Origin: Histoplasma ohiense
Taxonomy: Eukaryota; Ascomycota; Eurotiomycetes; Onygenales; Ajellomycetaceae
Reading direction: 5' to 3'
NCBI GenBank assembly: GCA_017607445.1
Contig: JAEVHH010000003.1
Coordinates: forward strand, 1,736,001-1,800,000
DNA: 64,000 nucleotides
Shown here: positions 24,333-35,658 of the stretch, piece by piece
How the letters are laid out: the number at the start of each line of letters is the position of its first letter
Numbering within the stretch: the first letter of the stretch is position 1
The notes under the pieces: model-generated
Told to the model about the DNA's origin: nothing
What the model saw: the letters and a program-made list of their open reading frames with translations, nothing else
Database searches by the model: none
Position numbers and translations under genes: made by a program

Positions 24333-24929
24333 TGTGATGGGTTAGCACTTATTAGTAATTAACTTACACAATCAACTCCCCTTCTGCACTCACTCATTTC
24401 TGATCATTGTGACTTTGCATAATTCTCAATGTTCTTCCACTTCATGCTCTGCATTCATATAGTTTCTAATGATTCTTCTGTGTAGCTCTTAACATTCTTT
24501 CATTTCATGCTCTGTATTTGTGTAGTCTCTAATGATTCTTCTGCATAGCTTCTTACATTTCTCTGCTCTGTGTTCTGTGCTTGTGTAGTCTCTAACAATT
24601 CTTTCATATAGCTTCTCATGTTCTTTCACTCTGTGTTTCACACTCATATAATCTCTAACAATTCTTCTGCATAGCTCTCAATGATTCTCTCATCTCACAT
24701 TCCACACTTGTGTAGCTTCTAACAATTCTTACACATACTTCTTAATGTTCTTCCACTCCACACTCCACTGTGGAGCAGCTTCTGATATTCTTCTGCCCTG
24801 AACTTTCCTCTATAAGAACCCCCTTCATACAATCTTTTCTTCCAATTTCTTTTCTCTTTCTTTCCTTAATCAATTCATAATCTGTAATTAGGATAGTACC
24901 AAATCGTTAATCGAAGTACGCCTGTTACA
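24333..24929 (+). repeat. 3' LTR of A2 (597 bp)
   Basis: TGTGATGGG...CGCCTGTTACA. The inner start has no CG, while the last 40 bases keep three (AATCGTTAATCGAAGTACGCC) at positions where the 5' LTR has none. Confidence 0.93.
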
Positions 24930-25201
24930 ATATATCAAATAGAAGTTGTGCTGCTGTAAGTTTTCTTAAACTGAGGTTGTTATGAGTACTAACAGATTAT
25001 AGATGTCTGAGTGCTTTCATGAAACTAATCAATTATTGATTGATGAATTTCACAAAATGCTGCTCTTCAATGAAGTTTCAGATGAGAGATTTGCCATGTA
25101 TCAAACTGTCATTGTGAGGTTTGTACTTGATGTGCAGATCTATAAGAATGCAGATGAGATTCTAGAATTCTATATGAACTCTGATGATTTGTTGTCACAG
25201 C

Positions 25202-25472
25202 TGTAAGAGATGGTTGTAGATATAATTATGAGAGTAGTGTGAAGTACGCATGTAGAATGTTAAGAAGATAGCAATCTCTATTATTCAAAGCTAATTGCTG
25301 ATCTTCTAATATCTATGGATATCAGTGAGCATTATATAGGCGACCACCACACCCTACAGCTGTCTATGATGCTGTGTGCTATATTCCTCCTCATTAATTC
25401 TGGCATGTTCTGTGTTCTTCTATCATCACATAGCTATTTTCTAATACAGATATCTTCATTGCATCTATTACA
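25202..25472 (-). repeat. C2 3' LTR (271 bp)
   Basis: TGTAAGAGATGG...CATCTATTACA; the middle LTR of the array. It keeps AGTACGCATG and TAGGCGACC. Confidence 0.93.
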
Positions 25473-26201
25473 ATTATCTCTCTTCTTCAAAGACCTGATT
25501 CTCAGAGCTTCTTACTGCAATGTGTGAAGTTTGTAACATGTGCTGTGTGGTTAATATTGTATAAAGTTCACAGAATCAGGCTGAATTAATTGTTGAGATT
25601 AATTTCAAAGTGTTGCTGTTTTGAGAGAACATTTTTTCATCTCTGATGTTATTGCAGTTCAATCATGATTTAGACACAACTTCTGAACCTCTTTTCTTTG
25701 ACTTTTTCACCAAAAATCACACTTCATTGAAAATCATCACCAACATCACCACTAACAATTTTTTATTAAAAAAGAATATGTCAATTTATCAAACAAAGTA
25801 CACTGTATCTTTCTATGCAATTTTTATTGCAAAATTTGAAGTTTTGATTGTGTGATTGCATTTTTCATTTTGGATTGAGTTTTGTGTTGTTGCAATCTCT
25901 TTGATCAACATTGCAATATTGATTTCAATCTTCAACATCTGTTTTTCTTTCTTGTTGCTTTTGCTTCTCCTTCTTCTTTGAACAAGGTCTTGATACTAAT
26001 TAAAGTTATGATAGAATATCAGAACCAGCTGTTTCCATTGCTGATTCAGAGTCTATGAAAGATGATATACTGTCTGTCATCAAGAGCATTTGCTTGAGTT
26101 GTCTGAAGAGATTACAGAACTCTTCAGTATATTCTTGCTTTGTGAACAATGAATGAACATGCTGTCACATCTGTCATATATCAAATAGAAGTTGTGCTGC
26201 T

Positions 26202-26248
26202 GTAAGTTTTCTTAAACTGAGATTGTTATGAGTACTAATGAGTTATAG
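26202..26248 (+). other. Intron 1 of the C2 antisense gene
   Basis: 47 bp, GTAAGT donor, branch TACTAAT (26233-26239; TACTAAC in C1) and TATAG acceptor. Same length as in C1. Confidence 0.65.
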
Positions 26249-26743
26249 ATGTCTGAGTGTTTTCACAAAACTGATCAATCTTTGATCAACAAATTTCACA
26301 AGATGCTGCTCTTCAACAAAGTTTCAGATGAGAGATTTGCCACATATCAAACTGCTGTTGTAAGGTTTGTACTTGATATGCAGATCTACAAAAATGTAGA
26401 TGAGGTTCTAGAATTCTATATGAACTTTGATGATCTGTTGTCACAGCAGAGTATGGCATTCAATCATAGCAGCATTTCAGAAAGCATATTTTCATGTTCT
26501 GTTATTACATCAGTGTCATTCTCACTGAGTCAAGATCTTGATACATTATTTGAGTTGATCAATAATGTAGATGAAGATGAGGAAATGAACAGTTCTGTTG
26601 AAGTGTTAGAAAAAAACACAGCAGCATATTGCTGTTGTTGTATTTGACATTTGACAATGTTCCCTCACCATCATTGTGAGCCTGCTGAGAATCAATGCAA
26701 AAAATGCAAGCACTGCTCAGTGACAAAGCATGTCTGTGTTTCA

Positions 26744-26800
26744 GTAAGTTATTATTCAAAACAGATGTTTTTACAGTATATAATATTAACTTTCTATTAG
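26744..26800 (+). other. Intron 2 of the C2 antisense gene
   Basis: 57 bp, GTAAGT donor, ATTAAC near the branch position (26785-26790) and CTATTAG acceptor. It sits between two frames in phase 0. Confidence 0.6.
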
Positions 26801-27239
26801 ATGTCAGCAGATGCTGTTGAATTGACTCAGATGATTATCAATACTGCTGAGAATCTAATTGTCATTGATGTGAACACTTTGAATGTTAATGTTTTGCAGA
26901 GCACTGTGACTGTGGTGGTTAAATTCTTTGCTGTGAAGATTCAGAAGATTCAACAAGACAGTTCTTCTGAGACTTCAGCTGAAATGATGATTGATGAGAT
27001 CTTGATGATTACATTGCTGATTGCAGCTTTCAAGTCATCATTGAAACATCATGCTTTGTCAGTTGAGAAAATCTGAGATAATAAGCAGATTTGTCTTGAT
27101 AACAATTTCTCAAATAACACTGATCAAGCTGAGACAGATCTGTTTTTTAATCTCTGAGTGAAATAAATATATTCAGCAGTCATTGTTATCTTCTTTGTTT
27201 TTGTTTACTGACTGACTTTTGATAGATTTTATTAAACTG

Positions 27240-30200
27240 TTTCAAGTACTTCTGACTGTTCATCAAGTTTTTCTCAGATTCTCAAGAATTATCTGCATCT
27301 GTACAATCTTTTCATTTGACAAAATATTGTGTTTGACTGCAGTACTGATACTTGTCTAATATAGCTTCAATTTTTCATTTCTCTTGCACATCTATAATTA
27401 TCAGTTCTGCTTGCGGGATTTGTCTGTTGTGCATGTGATATGATTCAAGAAGGAAAACATGGAATATAGAATGAATTTCTTTATATTACAGCATGAGTTT
27501 CAGTTTGTACATCTGTGTACTGCAGATATCAATTATTTGAAAGAGACTCAAAAATCAATGATCTAGTTTGAGTGAGGATTGCAAGATGGATATATTTTTT
27601 GTATGCAGTATTACTCAGTTCTCTATCTTAAAGCTTTTTGATATATGACACTGATTATAATACTTTTTCTCAGCTGCTTTGACAGTTTTCAGACATTCTT
27701 GAATCTTGTTCTTCACTTGCTTCATTCATTCCACTTGTTCTATCACTGATTTTGACACATTCATGCTTGAGAGTTCCATGTCTATGCAAAGTTCAGTTGA
27801 TCAGCCGATCATTGCTTCAGATGATGTCATTTTTATTGATGCATGAAAGGTGTTATTATATGCTCATTGCATCAAAGAAATTCATTCTATCCAATTATCT
27901 TGCTGATAGCTGCAATATGTGCAAAGATAATGTTTAATCACCTGGTTCAATTGTTCTATTTGACTGTCAGTTTGCAGGTGGAATGCCATTGATAATTTTT
28001 ATTGAACATGGAGTAGATAATATAATGTCAATCAAAACTTGCTATTTATTAATGAATCTCAGTTGCTAATAATGTTCACAGATAGATCAAAGTTCTTCAC
28101 AATTCTTCATACAATAATATCTGCAAGTTCTTCTGCATCTAGCTCTGAAGATGTGGGCACAATTATAGCTCATTTGATGAATAAATCAACAAATACAACA
28201 ATAGTATTATAGATTTGACTTCTCTTTTTATTATCTGACAGACCTTCAATAAAGTCCATGCTAATTGTATGTCATTTCTTATCTGACACTGAATGTGGTT
28301 ATAGCAACCCATACAGCTTGTGTCATAGTATCTTGATGCATTGACAAACATCATAAGTTCTCACATATTCTGCAATCTCATCACTCATACCATGCCATAA
28401 GTACTTGTGTTTGATTGCTTCAATGATTTTGTCACATCCAAAATGGTCATCTTGAAGATCATTGTGATTCATTTTTATTATTTCATGTCTTACAGTCTTG
28501 TTTTGTGATATGTAGATTTTATCATCTTTTCTGAGCAGATCATCTTTATCTACTGCTCAGATCAAACAATTATCTACACTAGTATCATTCATCTCTAGTC
28601 TTCTGTAAAGTTCAGATATGTTGACATCTCTATTCTAAATCTGCAGTAAAAGCTTAATGATAGATTCAGCTATTTTTTTGTAATAGACTGTCTCAGACTC
28701 AAATATCTTGATAGCTAGAATCTGTGACATCAGAGTCTCTAGATTTAACTCTGTAATATCTGTGATCTTATTCTCATCCACAGATGTGTTCTTTATTCTA
28801 CAAAGGTTGTTGTCATTGACAACTATAGATTTCTTCACTCAACAATTTTCATTAGCTTGCAGATTTTTTCACATTATTTTGATATATTGATCTAACTTTG
28901 TATTTTCTTTTATCTTTAGTGACTTAAAGATTCTCTTATGCAGCTTCTCTTGCAGAGTAGAAAGCCTCATCAAAAGAGCTGTGTGTTTTACAAAATCTGA
29001 GTGACAACTTGATACATCTATAGAATTATTTTTCTCAGAATGATGCTCTATTTCAAAATTGAATGCTGAGAGTATTTTCATTCAGTTAATCTGATATTCA
29101 TTTAGCTGCTTTGTTGTCATGAAGTGCTGAAGATTGACATGATCAGATAAAACAGTTATTGAATGTCTGCTATTATATAAGTAGTAACATCATTGTCTGA
29201 AAGCTTCTACAATTGACAACATTTCTAGATCATATATTTGATAACATCTTTCTGCTTCTGTGAGCTTCCTAGACCAAAACACAATTGAATGTCAGTGATC
29301 ATCATTCATTAATTGTGATATTACTGTAGTGATTGCAACATCAGATCCATCTGTTTCTATATGAAGTTTTCACTGTGGATCAAAGTGAATCAACAATGAT
29401 GCTTTTGTAAAGCATTCTTTTAACTGCAAAATTGCATGTCTGCAGTTTTTGTCTAACTGAACAGATGTGTTATTCTTCACTCTTTTCATTTCATAATCTT
29501 TTAACAATTCAGTCAGAGATGCTGTTATTATTGAGAACTTGTATATGAATCAACAATAGAAATTGATGAACTCTAGAAATATTTGCAATTCATTTATAGT
29601 TCACAGTTCTGACTAATCTAGAATTGTGTTGATGCAGTGTTTCTCAACAGTAATGCTCTGCATGATAACCACAAAACTCAAAAATCCAATTTCTGTTGTA
29701 TGAAATGTACACTTACTAAGTTTGATATATAGTCTTCATTGTCTTAACTGTTCCAGCATGTTCTTAACATGGACAACATGTTCATCAAGCATGTTTGAAT
29801 AGATTACAATATTGTCAAGATAAGCCACACAATATACATCTAAAAGATCACTGAGAACTTTGTTGATATAAAATTGAAAGATCACAGAGACATTGATTAA
29901 CTCAAAAGATAAAACTAGATATTCAAAGTGTTCATATTGTGTTTGAAATACTGTTTTTCATTCATTCTCTGCTTGTATGCAAATTCTGTGATATGCATCT
30001 CTAAAATTCAATTGTGTGTATATTTTGACATCTGCTAATCTATCAAGTATTTCACTTATTAAAAGCAGTGGGTATTGGTTCTTGACTGTTATTTCATTCA
30101 ATTCTTGAAAATTCATGCAAAGACACAGAATTTCATCTTTCTTCAGTGTGAATAATACTGATGCATTGACTGAGCTCTTGAATGAATGTATTCAATTCTT

Positions 30201-30875
30201 CTCTAACATTTTTTCAATATATTCTCAGAGGACAGAGAGTTCTTGAGGTGATAAATTATATATCAGTCAGTATGAAGATTTCTTACCAGGTTTGAGATCT
30301 ATGACATGATCATGAGATGCATGTTTCACATCAGATATGTCTTCTCAGAACACATCAAGATAATCTTTATAATCATCTGAAATATTTGACTCAGTTGCTG
30401 CACTCACAGCTTGTAATGATAAGACAGTGAATATAATATTGCCATCATCAATTAATATTGCAAATTCTTTGACAGTATTCAGATGTATATGATTAATATT
30501 TGATGCTTTTCTATAGATTCAGCATCTTCACACCCAATCAATATCAGAATTTGCAGCTTCCAATCATGGCATGTTCAAAATTATGTTATATTCACTAATA
30601 TCAGCTTCTTTGAAATGGTGGAATCCTTCTTGAAGAATATGTTCATCATTGATAATCTTCATTGCAGCTCTTCATTGTTCATACAACTTAATTTTATGAT
30701 TATCAACTGCTTTCACTACTTTTGATTTATCTTCTGCCTTTGAGAAATATTTTGATGTCCAGGCATGGGACACAAAGTTCACATCTGTGCCAGAATCCAC
30801 TAACATTCACACCATCGACCATCCCACTTCTGTCAGCATCCACATATTCATTGCCAATAACTGTTTATCTTGCAG
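27240..30875 (-). pseudogene. pol: C2 pol remnant
   Basis: Read right to left: protease about 30480-30875, RT about 29560-30200, RNase H about 28880-29480, integrase about 27450-28600 and a chromodomain about 27240-27400 (KIEAILDKYQ...QYFVK). The RT catalytic loop (complement of about 29810-29830) reads AYLDN, as in C3. The integrase HHCC region matches C3 56604-56760. Open pieces remain at 28635-28838 and 28869-29081. Many stops; dead. The alignment with C3 is unbroken, which fixes the family. Confidence 0.82.
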
Positions 30876-30889
30876 TCTAGTTGTTTGTA

Positions 30890-31278
30890 GCCCCGGTGGC
30901 CGAATGGGTAATGCGGCCACCAGGTAGCACCTTGGTGTGGGGACTCAGGGTGCGTGGGTTTGAAACCCACAGGGGACAACATTACATCCAGAGCCAACTT
31001 CTCAGCTTCTAAAATAATGAGATGTGAACTTGCCAAGTAGATACCTTCAGGCAGATCTACTATCTGATTTAGCTTATTGTTTCTGGGCTGGAAATCTGTA
31101 TTGCATGTACCAATTCTGTCTTTCATTAATTTTCCTATGTTCTTGTTATTCTTGGCGCTGTTCAACACTAAGCATTCCTCCGTTATAACCAACTCTTGCC
31201 TGTATTTAACATCACACAAGGACTCGTCATAAGCGCTGCTTGCATACGAGTATAACGGAAGAATAATAATAATAATAA
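30890..31278 (+). mobile_element. S1: tRNA-derived SINE (389 bp)
   Basis: The head resembles a class II (Leu/Ser-like) tRNA: GCCCCGG start, A box TGGCCGAATGGG (about 30897-30908), B box GGTTTGAAACC (30957-30967) inside a perfect T stem (GTGGG/CCCAC), and AGGGGAC facing GCCCC. The body of about 280 bp is unrelated to the LTR elements, and the tail is (AAT)n at 31262-31278. A 14 bp duplication, TCTAGTTGTTTGTA (30876-30889 and 31279-31292), flanks it; C3 shows the empty site near 54175-54200 on the other strand. CpGs are intact. Mobilisation would need a LINE reverse transcriptase supplied elsewhere. The head is transcribable by Pol III in principle. Confidence 0.88.
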
Positions 31279-32440
31279 TCTAGTTGTTTGTATTCCCAAT
31301 GCAGCAGCAGCTCCTACAATTGAGATTGTTGATTTTTTGCTTGTCAAACTTGATTGCACTTTTCAGAGTGTAACATTCAACAATCATTTGCAATATGACT
31401 TTTCTTATGACAGTGAGAATACTTCTTCATTCAGTTATATTTATCTTTCTTGATTTGTTCAGTTGAATCTGTTTGTTTCTCTTGTTTTCTTTTGTTCTGA
31501 CAGTTGCTAGATTTATCAGAATGATGCTGATTCTCTATGAATATCACAGATCTTTCTTTGCAAATAGTATGCTGTTGCTCTGACATATTTTTCTTGAGAG
31601 TCTGTAGAGTTCAAAGCAACTCTTCATAATTCTGAGACTTTTGATTTCAATGATTGAGTTCAGTGTATAGTATCTTCAATGTCTTACTATACAAGTTATC
31701 CATTCTTTGTTCTTTGCTATATGAGAGTAAGTAGTATTCTCAGTCTTTGAGATATTTAGAGAAATCATATATCAATTATCATTCTTGTTACTTTGTATTT
31801 TGAAACTTTTGACTCATCAATCAGTGCTGATTCTGTGGATTGTTAATTTGCATTTCTAGATATGATAGTATATCATCAAAAGTCAACAGTGTTGCTCCTC
31901 CACATCTCTCATACAATGATACAAAATTCAATCATTTCTGCTTAATGTGGGTGTCAAGATAGAGTTTAGCATCATTTATCTTGTGTTCTTTCTTTTGATA
32001 ATATTGATGATGATGTGTAAAGAGAGTCAATATGTGATCTTTATAGTTCTTGAATTCTAATATATTTTTTCCTTGATAATAGTTCTTAATCTCTAATCTC
32101 AGTGATGTTTCATTATCATCATCTGTATCATTCACAGATTGATTTTGCAGCAGTTCTGTGGTGATATTCTGAGTTAATTGAAGCTTGATGAGAGTATCTT
32201 CATGAATCTGTGCTTCCAACTTGTTGAGCTGCTGTTGTGCATGCAGAATAGCTAATTGCTGCTCTCATTCACAAATTTGATTATTCAACTGTTGCAAACA
32301 CACATTGTGATCATTGGAGGTGGTAGAGGATTCAGATTGGTTTTCAAGAGATCTTGTGTGTGTCAAGATCATCTTGTGTGTTTTAACTAACATTACATGT
32401 TTTAACTAATATTGTGTGCTTTATTGTAGGTGTGCATAAC
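31279..32440 (-). pseudogene. gag: C2 gag remnant
   Basis: The gag start lies near 32395 (complement; compare the ATG at 47103 in C3). The segment 31932-32219 carries HEDTLIKLQLTQN and DDDNETSLRLEIKNYYQGKN, the second being the start of the conserved capsid region shared with C3. The CCHC knuckle near 31380-31425 has its first Cys changed to Tyr. Broken by stops. Confidence 0.78.
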
Positions 32441-32477
32441 AATGAACCACTCAAATAAAGTTTAGAGTGATTAGAAT

Positions 32478-32748
32478 TGTAAGAGATGGTTCTAGATGTA
32501 ATTATAAGAGTAGTGTGAAGTATGCATGTAGAATGTTAAGAAGATAGCAATCTCTATTATTCAAAGCTAATCACTGATCTTCTAATATCTATGGATATCA
32601 GCAAGCATTATATAGGCAATCACCACGCCCTACAGCCGCCTATGATGCTGTGTGCTATGTCCATCCTCATTAATTCTGGCGTGTTCTGTGTTCTTCTATC
32701 GCCACATAGCTATTTCCTAATATAGATATCTTCGTTGTGTCTATTACA
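32478..32748 (-). repeat. C2 5' LTR (271 bp)
   Basis: TGTAAGAGATGG...TCTATTACA. Its right (outer) half keeps several CGs (CACGCCC, AGCCGCC, GGCGTG, ATCGCC, TTCGTTG) that are lost in the middle LTR. GATAT (32749-32753) follows. Confidence 0.93.
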
Positions 32749-34088
32749 GATATATCTTAAGTGTTTTTTGAGTTCTTCAAGTTCTTTGTGTCTTTTATAT
32801 CAAGTTTTAAGTTGAACTTGGTGTTTTTGAATTCATCTTTGAGTCATTTGAAGCACAAATCAATGATATGTTCTGGTCACTGACAATAATAGCAATATTT
32901 CAATCAGATGAAGTCATTAAACTTTGTAGTGTCATTTCATCTGCATTTGTTTTGTGATCTATTATCAGCATTATTTCTGTTGTTAAAGCTTTGAGTGAGG
33001 TTTTTGAAATTTAACTTCTCTTTAAATTTCTTCTGTCTCTCTGACAGATTTGATTCTGTCATTGCAAGTTTATATAGAGTGATATCATAGCTTAACTCTT
33101 TCAATTTGATTGCATATTTGTCAAATTCTTGATGAATGAAAGATAGAACTTTCATATAGAGATGTGATTTCTGATGATATTCACTATAAAAATGCTGCAG
33201 ACATTCTTCAATTGATTATAAATGTGAAGTAAATTGTTGAACTGTCTGATCTTCTTGTTGCTCTGTTTTTCAGTACTGTCTATTGATATTTCAGAAACTT
33301 TTATCTGAATCAGTGACTTGACATTGCATTCAACTAACAAATTCTTCTCATGATGGCAAAGTCTGTATATCATATATATATTGATATCAACATTGTTGCA
33401 TCTTGACATTGAAATGAGTGATGACTTCAATGATCTTTCAATGGTTGTGTTTGTTGTAGTAATCAAAATCACTGATATAGAAAGTGATAGCAGCTGTAAC
33501 AAAGTTTTCAAATTCTTTCATACTTTGATCTCAGAACTTTTTCACATCTTTTCAAGAAAAGTGATCACTCATACTGAGATCTCAAAGTTCTAATTATCAA
33601 AGTGATACTCAATTACATCTCTCACTGACAGTAGTTACAATGTTTTTCACTAAGATGTTGAGTGTTTGTAGTGTGGATTTTGATGATCTGAGAATACTTG
33701 TGACATTATCACAGTTATCATTTATGCTAGTTGCATCTCTACTATGATTTGAATGTGCTTCTAATGTATTTTGAGTGATCAGAATTGTTTCATTCAATTT
33801 TTGTAGTAAAGTATTGCATCAATGTTGAAGTTCTTACAATTCTTTCTCAGTCTGTAACTTTTTGATTTTTCTGATCACAGCTATCTTCTCAATCTCAATT
33901 GTACTGAGATCTTCAGAAGAAATGTTCTCTTCTGAACTATATTCAGAGTTCAATTTCATAGAGAAAGATGATACTTGTTGCACATTTTCAGTGACAGAAA
34001 TGTGTGTTTCACAGTTTTCTTCAATGATATTTGTTGCTTTGAGTTCAGTGGTAGCATGAATACAGTGGATGCTGTGAATAGAGGTCAT
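32749..34088 (-). pseudogene. gag: B5 gag remnant with zinc knuckle
   Basis: Zinc knuckle near 32850-32910, then gag to about 34088 (MTSIHSIHC start retained). Open pieces at 33152-33511 and 33834-34088, with the EENISSEDLSTIE acidic motif. It continues the reading frame interrupted by the C array at 17720. Confidence 0.8.
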
Positions 34089-34135
34089 GACTATTACTCA
34101 ACAGATCATCTCTCAAAGATTGAGTGATTAGAAAC

Positions 34136-34402
34136 TGTAAGATGTAGTGATAGTGTGAAGAGTAACAGTAGAAGATAGTTTATAGCATAGCAGAGATAAT
34201 AGCAATATATTGTAGAGTGTAGTATCATAATGTAGTGTAGCTAATCACTAAGAAAGAAAAGAAAGAGAAAGAAGATATGTGAAATACATACATTGATATA
34301 TATATATATATATAGAAATAGCGGTAGCGAGAGTATAATGGAAAGAGGTAAGAATAAGCAAAGATAATATACAATAAGAAAATAATAAACAAGTGCATTA
34401 CA
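34136..34402 (-). repeat. 5' LTR of B5 (267 bp)
   Basis: TGTAAGATG...GTGCATTACA, with an expanded (TA)n run at 34294-34311. AGAAG of A0 follows. Confidence 0.9.
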
Positions 34403-34525
34403 AGAAGACTGCAGAGATATTAAGCTTTGTAAATCATTTTATTTTTTCTATCTATTCAAATATTTCATTGATGAGTGAAAGAGAGTATCAGTTCTTTCAT
34501 ATAATTTTGTTGAGTTCTTAATAGT
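34403..34525 (-). mobile_element. A0: right fragment of the old family A element
   Basis: Matches the RT region of A3 at about 51127-51247 (AGAAGGCTGCAGAGATG...GAGTTCTCAGTAGT). It joins 14914 through the AGAAG repeat and is cut on the right by B6. Confidence 0.82.
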
Positions 34526-34790
34526 TGTGAGGTGTAGTGACAGTGTGAAGAGTAACAGTAGAAGATAGTTTATAGCATAGCAGAGATAATAGTAATATAT
34601 TGTAGAGTGTAGTATAGAAGTGTAGTGTAGCTAATCACTAAGAAAGAAAAGAAAGAGAAAGAAGATGTGTGAAATACATACATTGATATATATATACATA
34701 TAGAAATAGCAGTAGCAAGAGTATAATGAAAAGAGATAAGAATAAGCAAAGATAATATACAATAAGAAAATAATAAACAAGTGCATTACA
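34526..34790 (-). repeat. 3' LTR of B6 (265 bp)
   Basis: TGTGAGGTG...GTGCATTACA, with the B 3' region directly after it. CG-poor. Confidence 0.9.
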
Positions 34791-35658
34791 ATTGCCTCTC
34801 TTTTTTATAAGAGCTGCCCTCAGCAATTGTATAGATTGCTTGCTAGTAGATAATTGCATTCTCATATTGTAAGTGCTGCTTGTTGATAGCAGTGTATCAA
34901 TCACATCCTCTGAATAGCTTGTATATGCATTGTTATCAATTTCTTAATGAGGTGGAATTGATGGATTCTTTGATTGCTAGAGGTTGCATGCAGAGAAGCA
35001 AAAAGAATTTCTTTCTTCATGAAAATTTCTCTTCTTTTTTAACTTGATCATCATCAAACTTCTTACTCTCTTGCTGTGATTTTTCATCTTCAATAAAAAA
35101 TTTTTAAATTTTCATTGATTCTCTCTTTCTTTCTCTTTTTTTTTTTTTGAAATGGGCTCTCTTGAATATTCTGATTTTAAGTAAGTTGTTTTTTCACTGA
35201 CAATTATCACATATTATTGCTGGTGTTTCTTGTCAGTGGCATTATTAGTGTGATCACATGTGCCACTAGCTCATTTCTGTATAGTGCCATTCACTGTTCA
35301 CTTGTTATATTGTTCTAGATTTAGCTCTAATCATATGACACACAACAGTCAGATTCTGTGTGAACATTGTGTCTCTAGATTTGAGAATATCAACTTTTAA
35401 TATGCATTGAAGTCAAATGTTCAGAAGCATTGTGAGACTTGTGTCTCTGCAGAAAAATTCTGCAAACTCATGAGTGTTTCTCTTTGATTTCTATTTTCTT
35501 TTTTCTTTTCTTCAAATTTGCTTTTGAATAGATAGTAGTGCTCTTAGCAATGTTGATATACTGATAATAATACTAGATGCATGATACATCTCTTTTGAGG
35601 CACATTATGCAAAGGCAAGCATTTATCTTTGCAGAGATGGCAGTTGAAAAGAACATAG

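Larger units (their letters stand above)
18700..24929 (+). mobile_element. A2: complete family A chromovirus (6230 bp)
   Basis: Two 597 bp LTRs, flanked by ATATA (18695-18699, 24930-24934). The empty site is seen in C2 at about 26171-26182. Order: LTR, primer site, leader, gag with CCHC knuckle, protease, RT, RNase H, integrase, chromodomain, polypurine tract, LTR. Every ORF is interrupted. Inner LTR edges have no CpG; outer edges keep several. Confidence 0.95.
17721..25201 (-). mobile_element. C1: truncated family C element, split by A2
   Basis: C1 consists of LTR 17721-17991 and the adjoining 3' region (17992-18699 and 24935-25201), reading on the minus strand. The sequence matches C2 25473-26455 and then stops at ACAGC (25197-25201), where C2 begins. 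The B5 flank carries GATAT at 17716-17720, and the partner GATAT lies at 32749-32753, after the last LTR of C2. So C1 and C2 together behave as one insertion with three LTRs. Confidence 0.85.
18535..25201 (+). pseudogene. Antisense spliced gene of C1, broken by A2
   Basis: Exon 1 starts at ATG 18535 (MSEPAVSVAGSES), runs to 18699, and continues after A2 at 24935-24955, which gives 62 codons with one TGA. Intron 1 is 24956-25002 (47 bp) with GTAAGT, a perfect TACTAAC (24987-24993) and TAG. Exon 2 starts in the same phase at 25003 (MSECFHETNQ) and is open until C2 cuts it at 25201. The gene opposes the C element's gag-pol. Cys pairs in exon 1 (SICLSCLKR, TCYHICY) hint at a zinc site. Function unknown. 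This copy keeps the start codon that C2 has lost. Confidence 0.6.
26016..27076 (+). pseudogene. Antisense three-exon gene of C2
   Basis: Exon 1 is 26016-26201 (the start is ATA where C1 has ATG; one TGA). Exon 2 is 26249-26743 with one TGA at 26645-26647, and exon 3 is 26801-27076. All joins are phase 0. The predicted protein is about 317 residues. Exon 2 opens MSECFHKTDQ, includes the acidic NNVDEDEEMN and then a cluster of Cys and His: YCCCCI, MFPHHHCEP and CKKCKHCSVTKHVC. Exon 3 (MSADAVELTQ) is open to its TGA and has no clear domain. The gene ends about 160 bases from the chromodomain of the opposing pol, tail to tail. The Cys/His spacing suggests a zinc-binding fold, which is inference. 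Nothing identifies a known family. Confidence 0.62.
25202..32748 (-). mobile_element. C2: full-length family C element (7547 bp)
   Basis: Two 271 bp LTRs (25202-25472 and 32478-32748). Minus-strand order: gag, protease, RT, RNase H, integrase, chromodomain, then a 3' region with the antisense gene. A SINE sits in the gag/protease junction. Left flank ACAGC belongs to C1, right flank GATAT to B5, so the two ends do not share a duplication. Confidence 0.88.
14915..34402 (-). mobile_element. B5: family B element carrying the C array
   Basis: B5 is bounded by AGAAG repeats in A0. Its own sequence is 14915-17720 plus 32749-34402; the C1/C2 array fills the gap with GATAT duplicated. The 5' LTR is complete (34136-34402) but the 3' LTR is reduced to 18 bases, so the antisense region, chromodomain and part of integrase were lost in a deletion after insertion. 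Confidence 0.82.

Noticed and set aside
30890..30978. Functional tRNA gene
   Set aside because: The anticodon arm does not form a normal 7-base loop and the acceptor stem is imperfect; with the tail and 14 bp duplication this is a SINE head.
30848..31219. 123-codon minus-strand ORF over the SINE
   Set aside because: It crosses the tRNA-like head and the target duplication; it is open only because this part is not decayed. No protein feature.
34294..34311. (TA)n run as an origin or promoter of its own
   Set aside because: It is the expanded TATA region of a B LTR.
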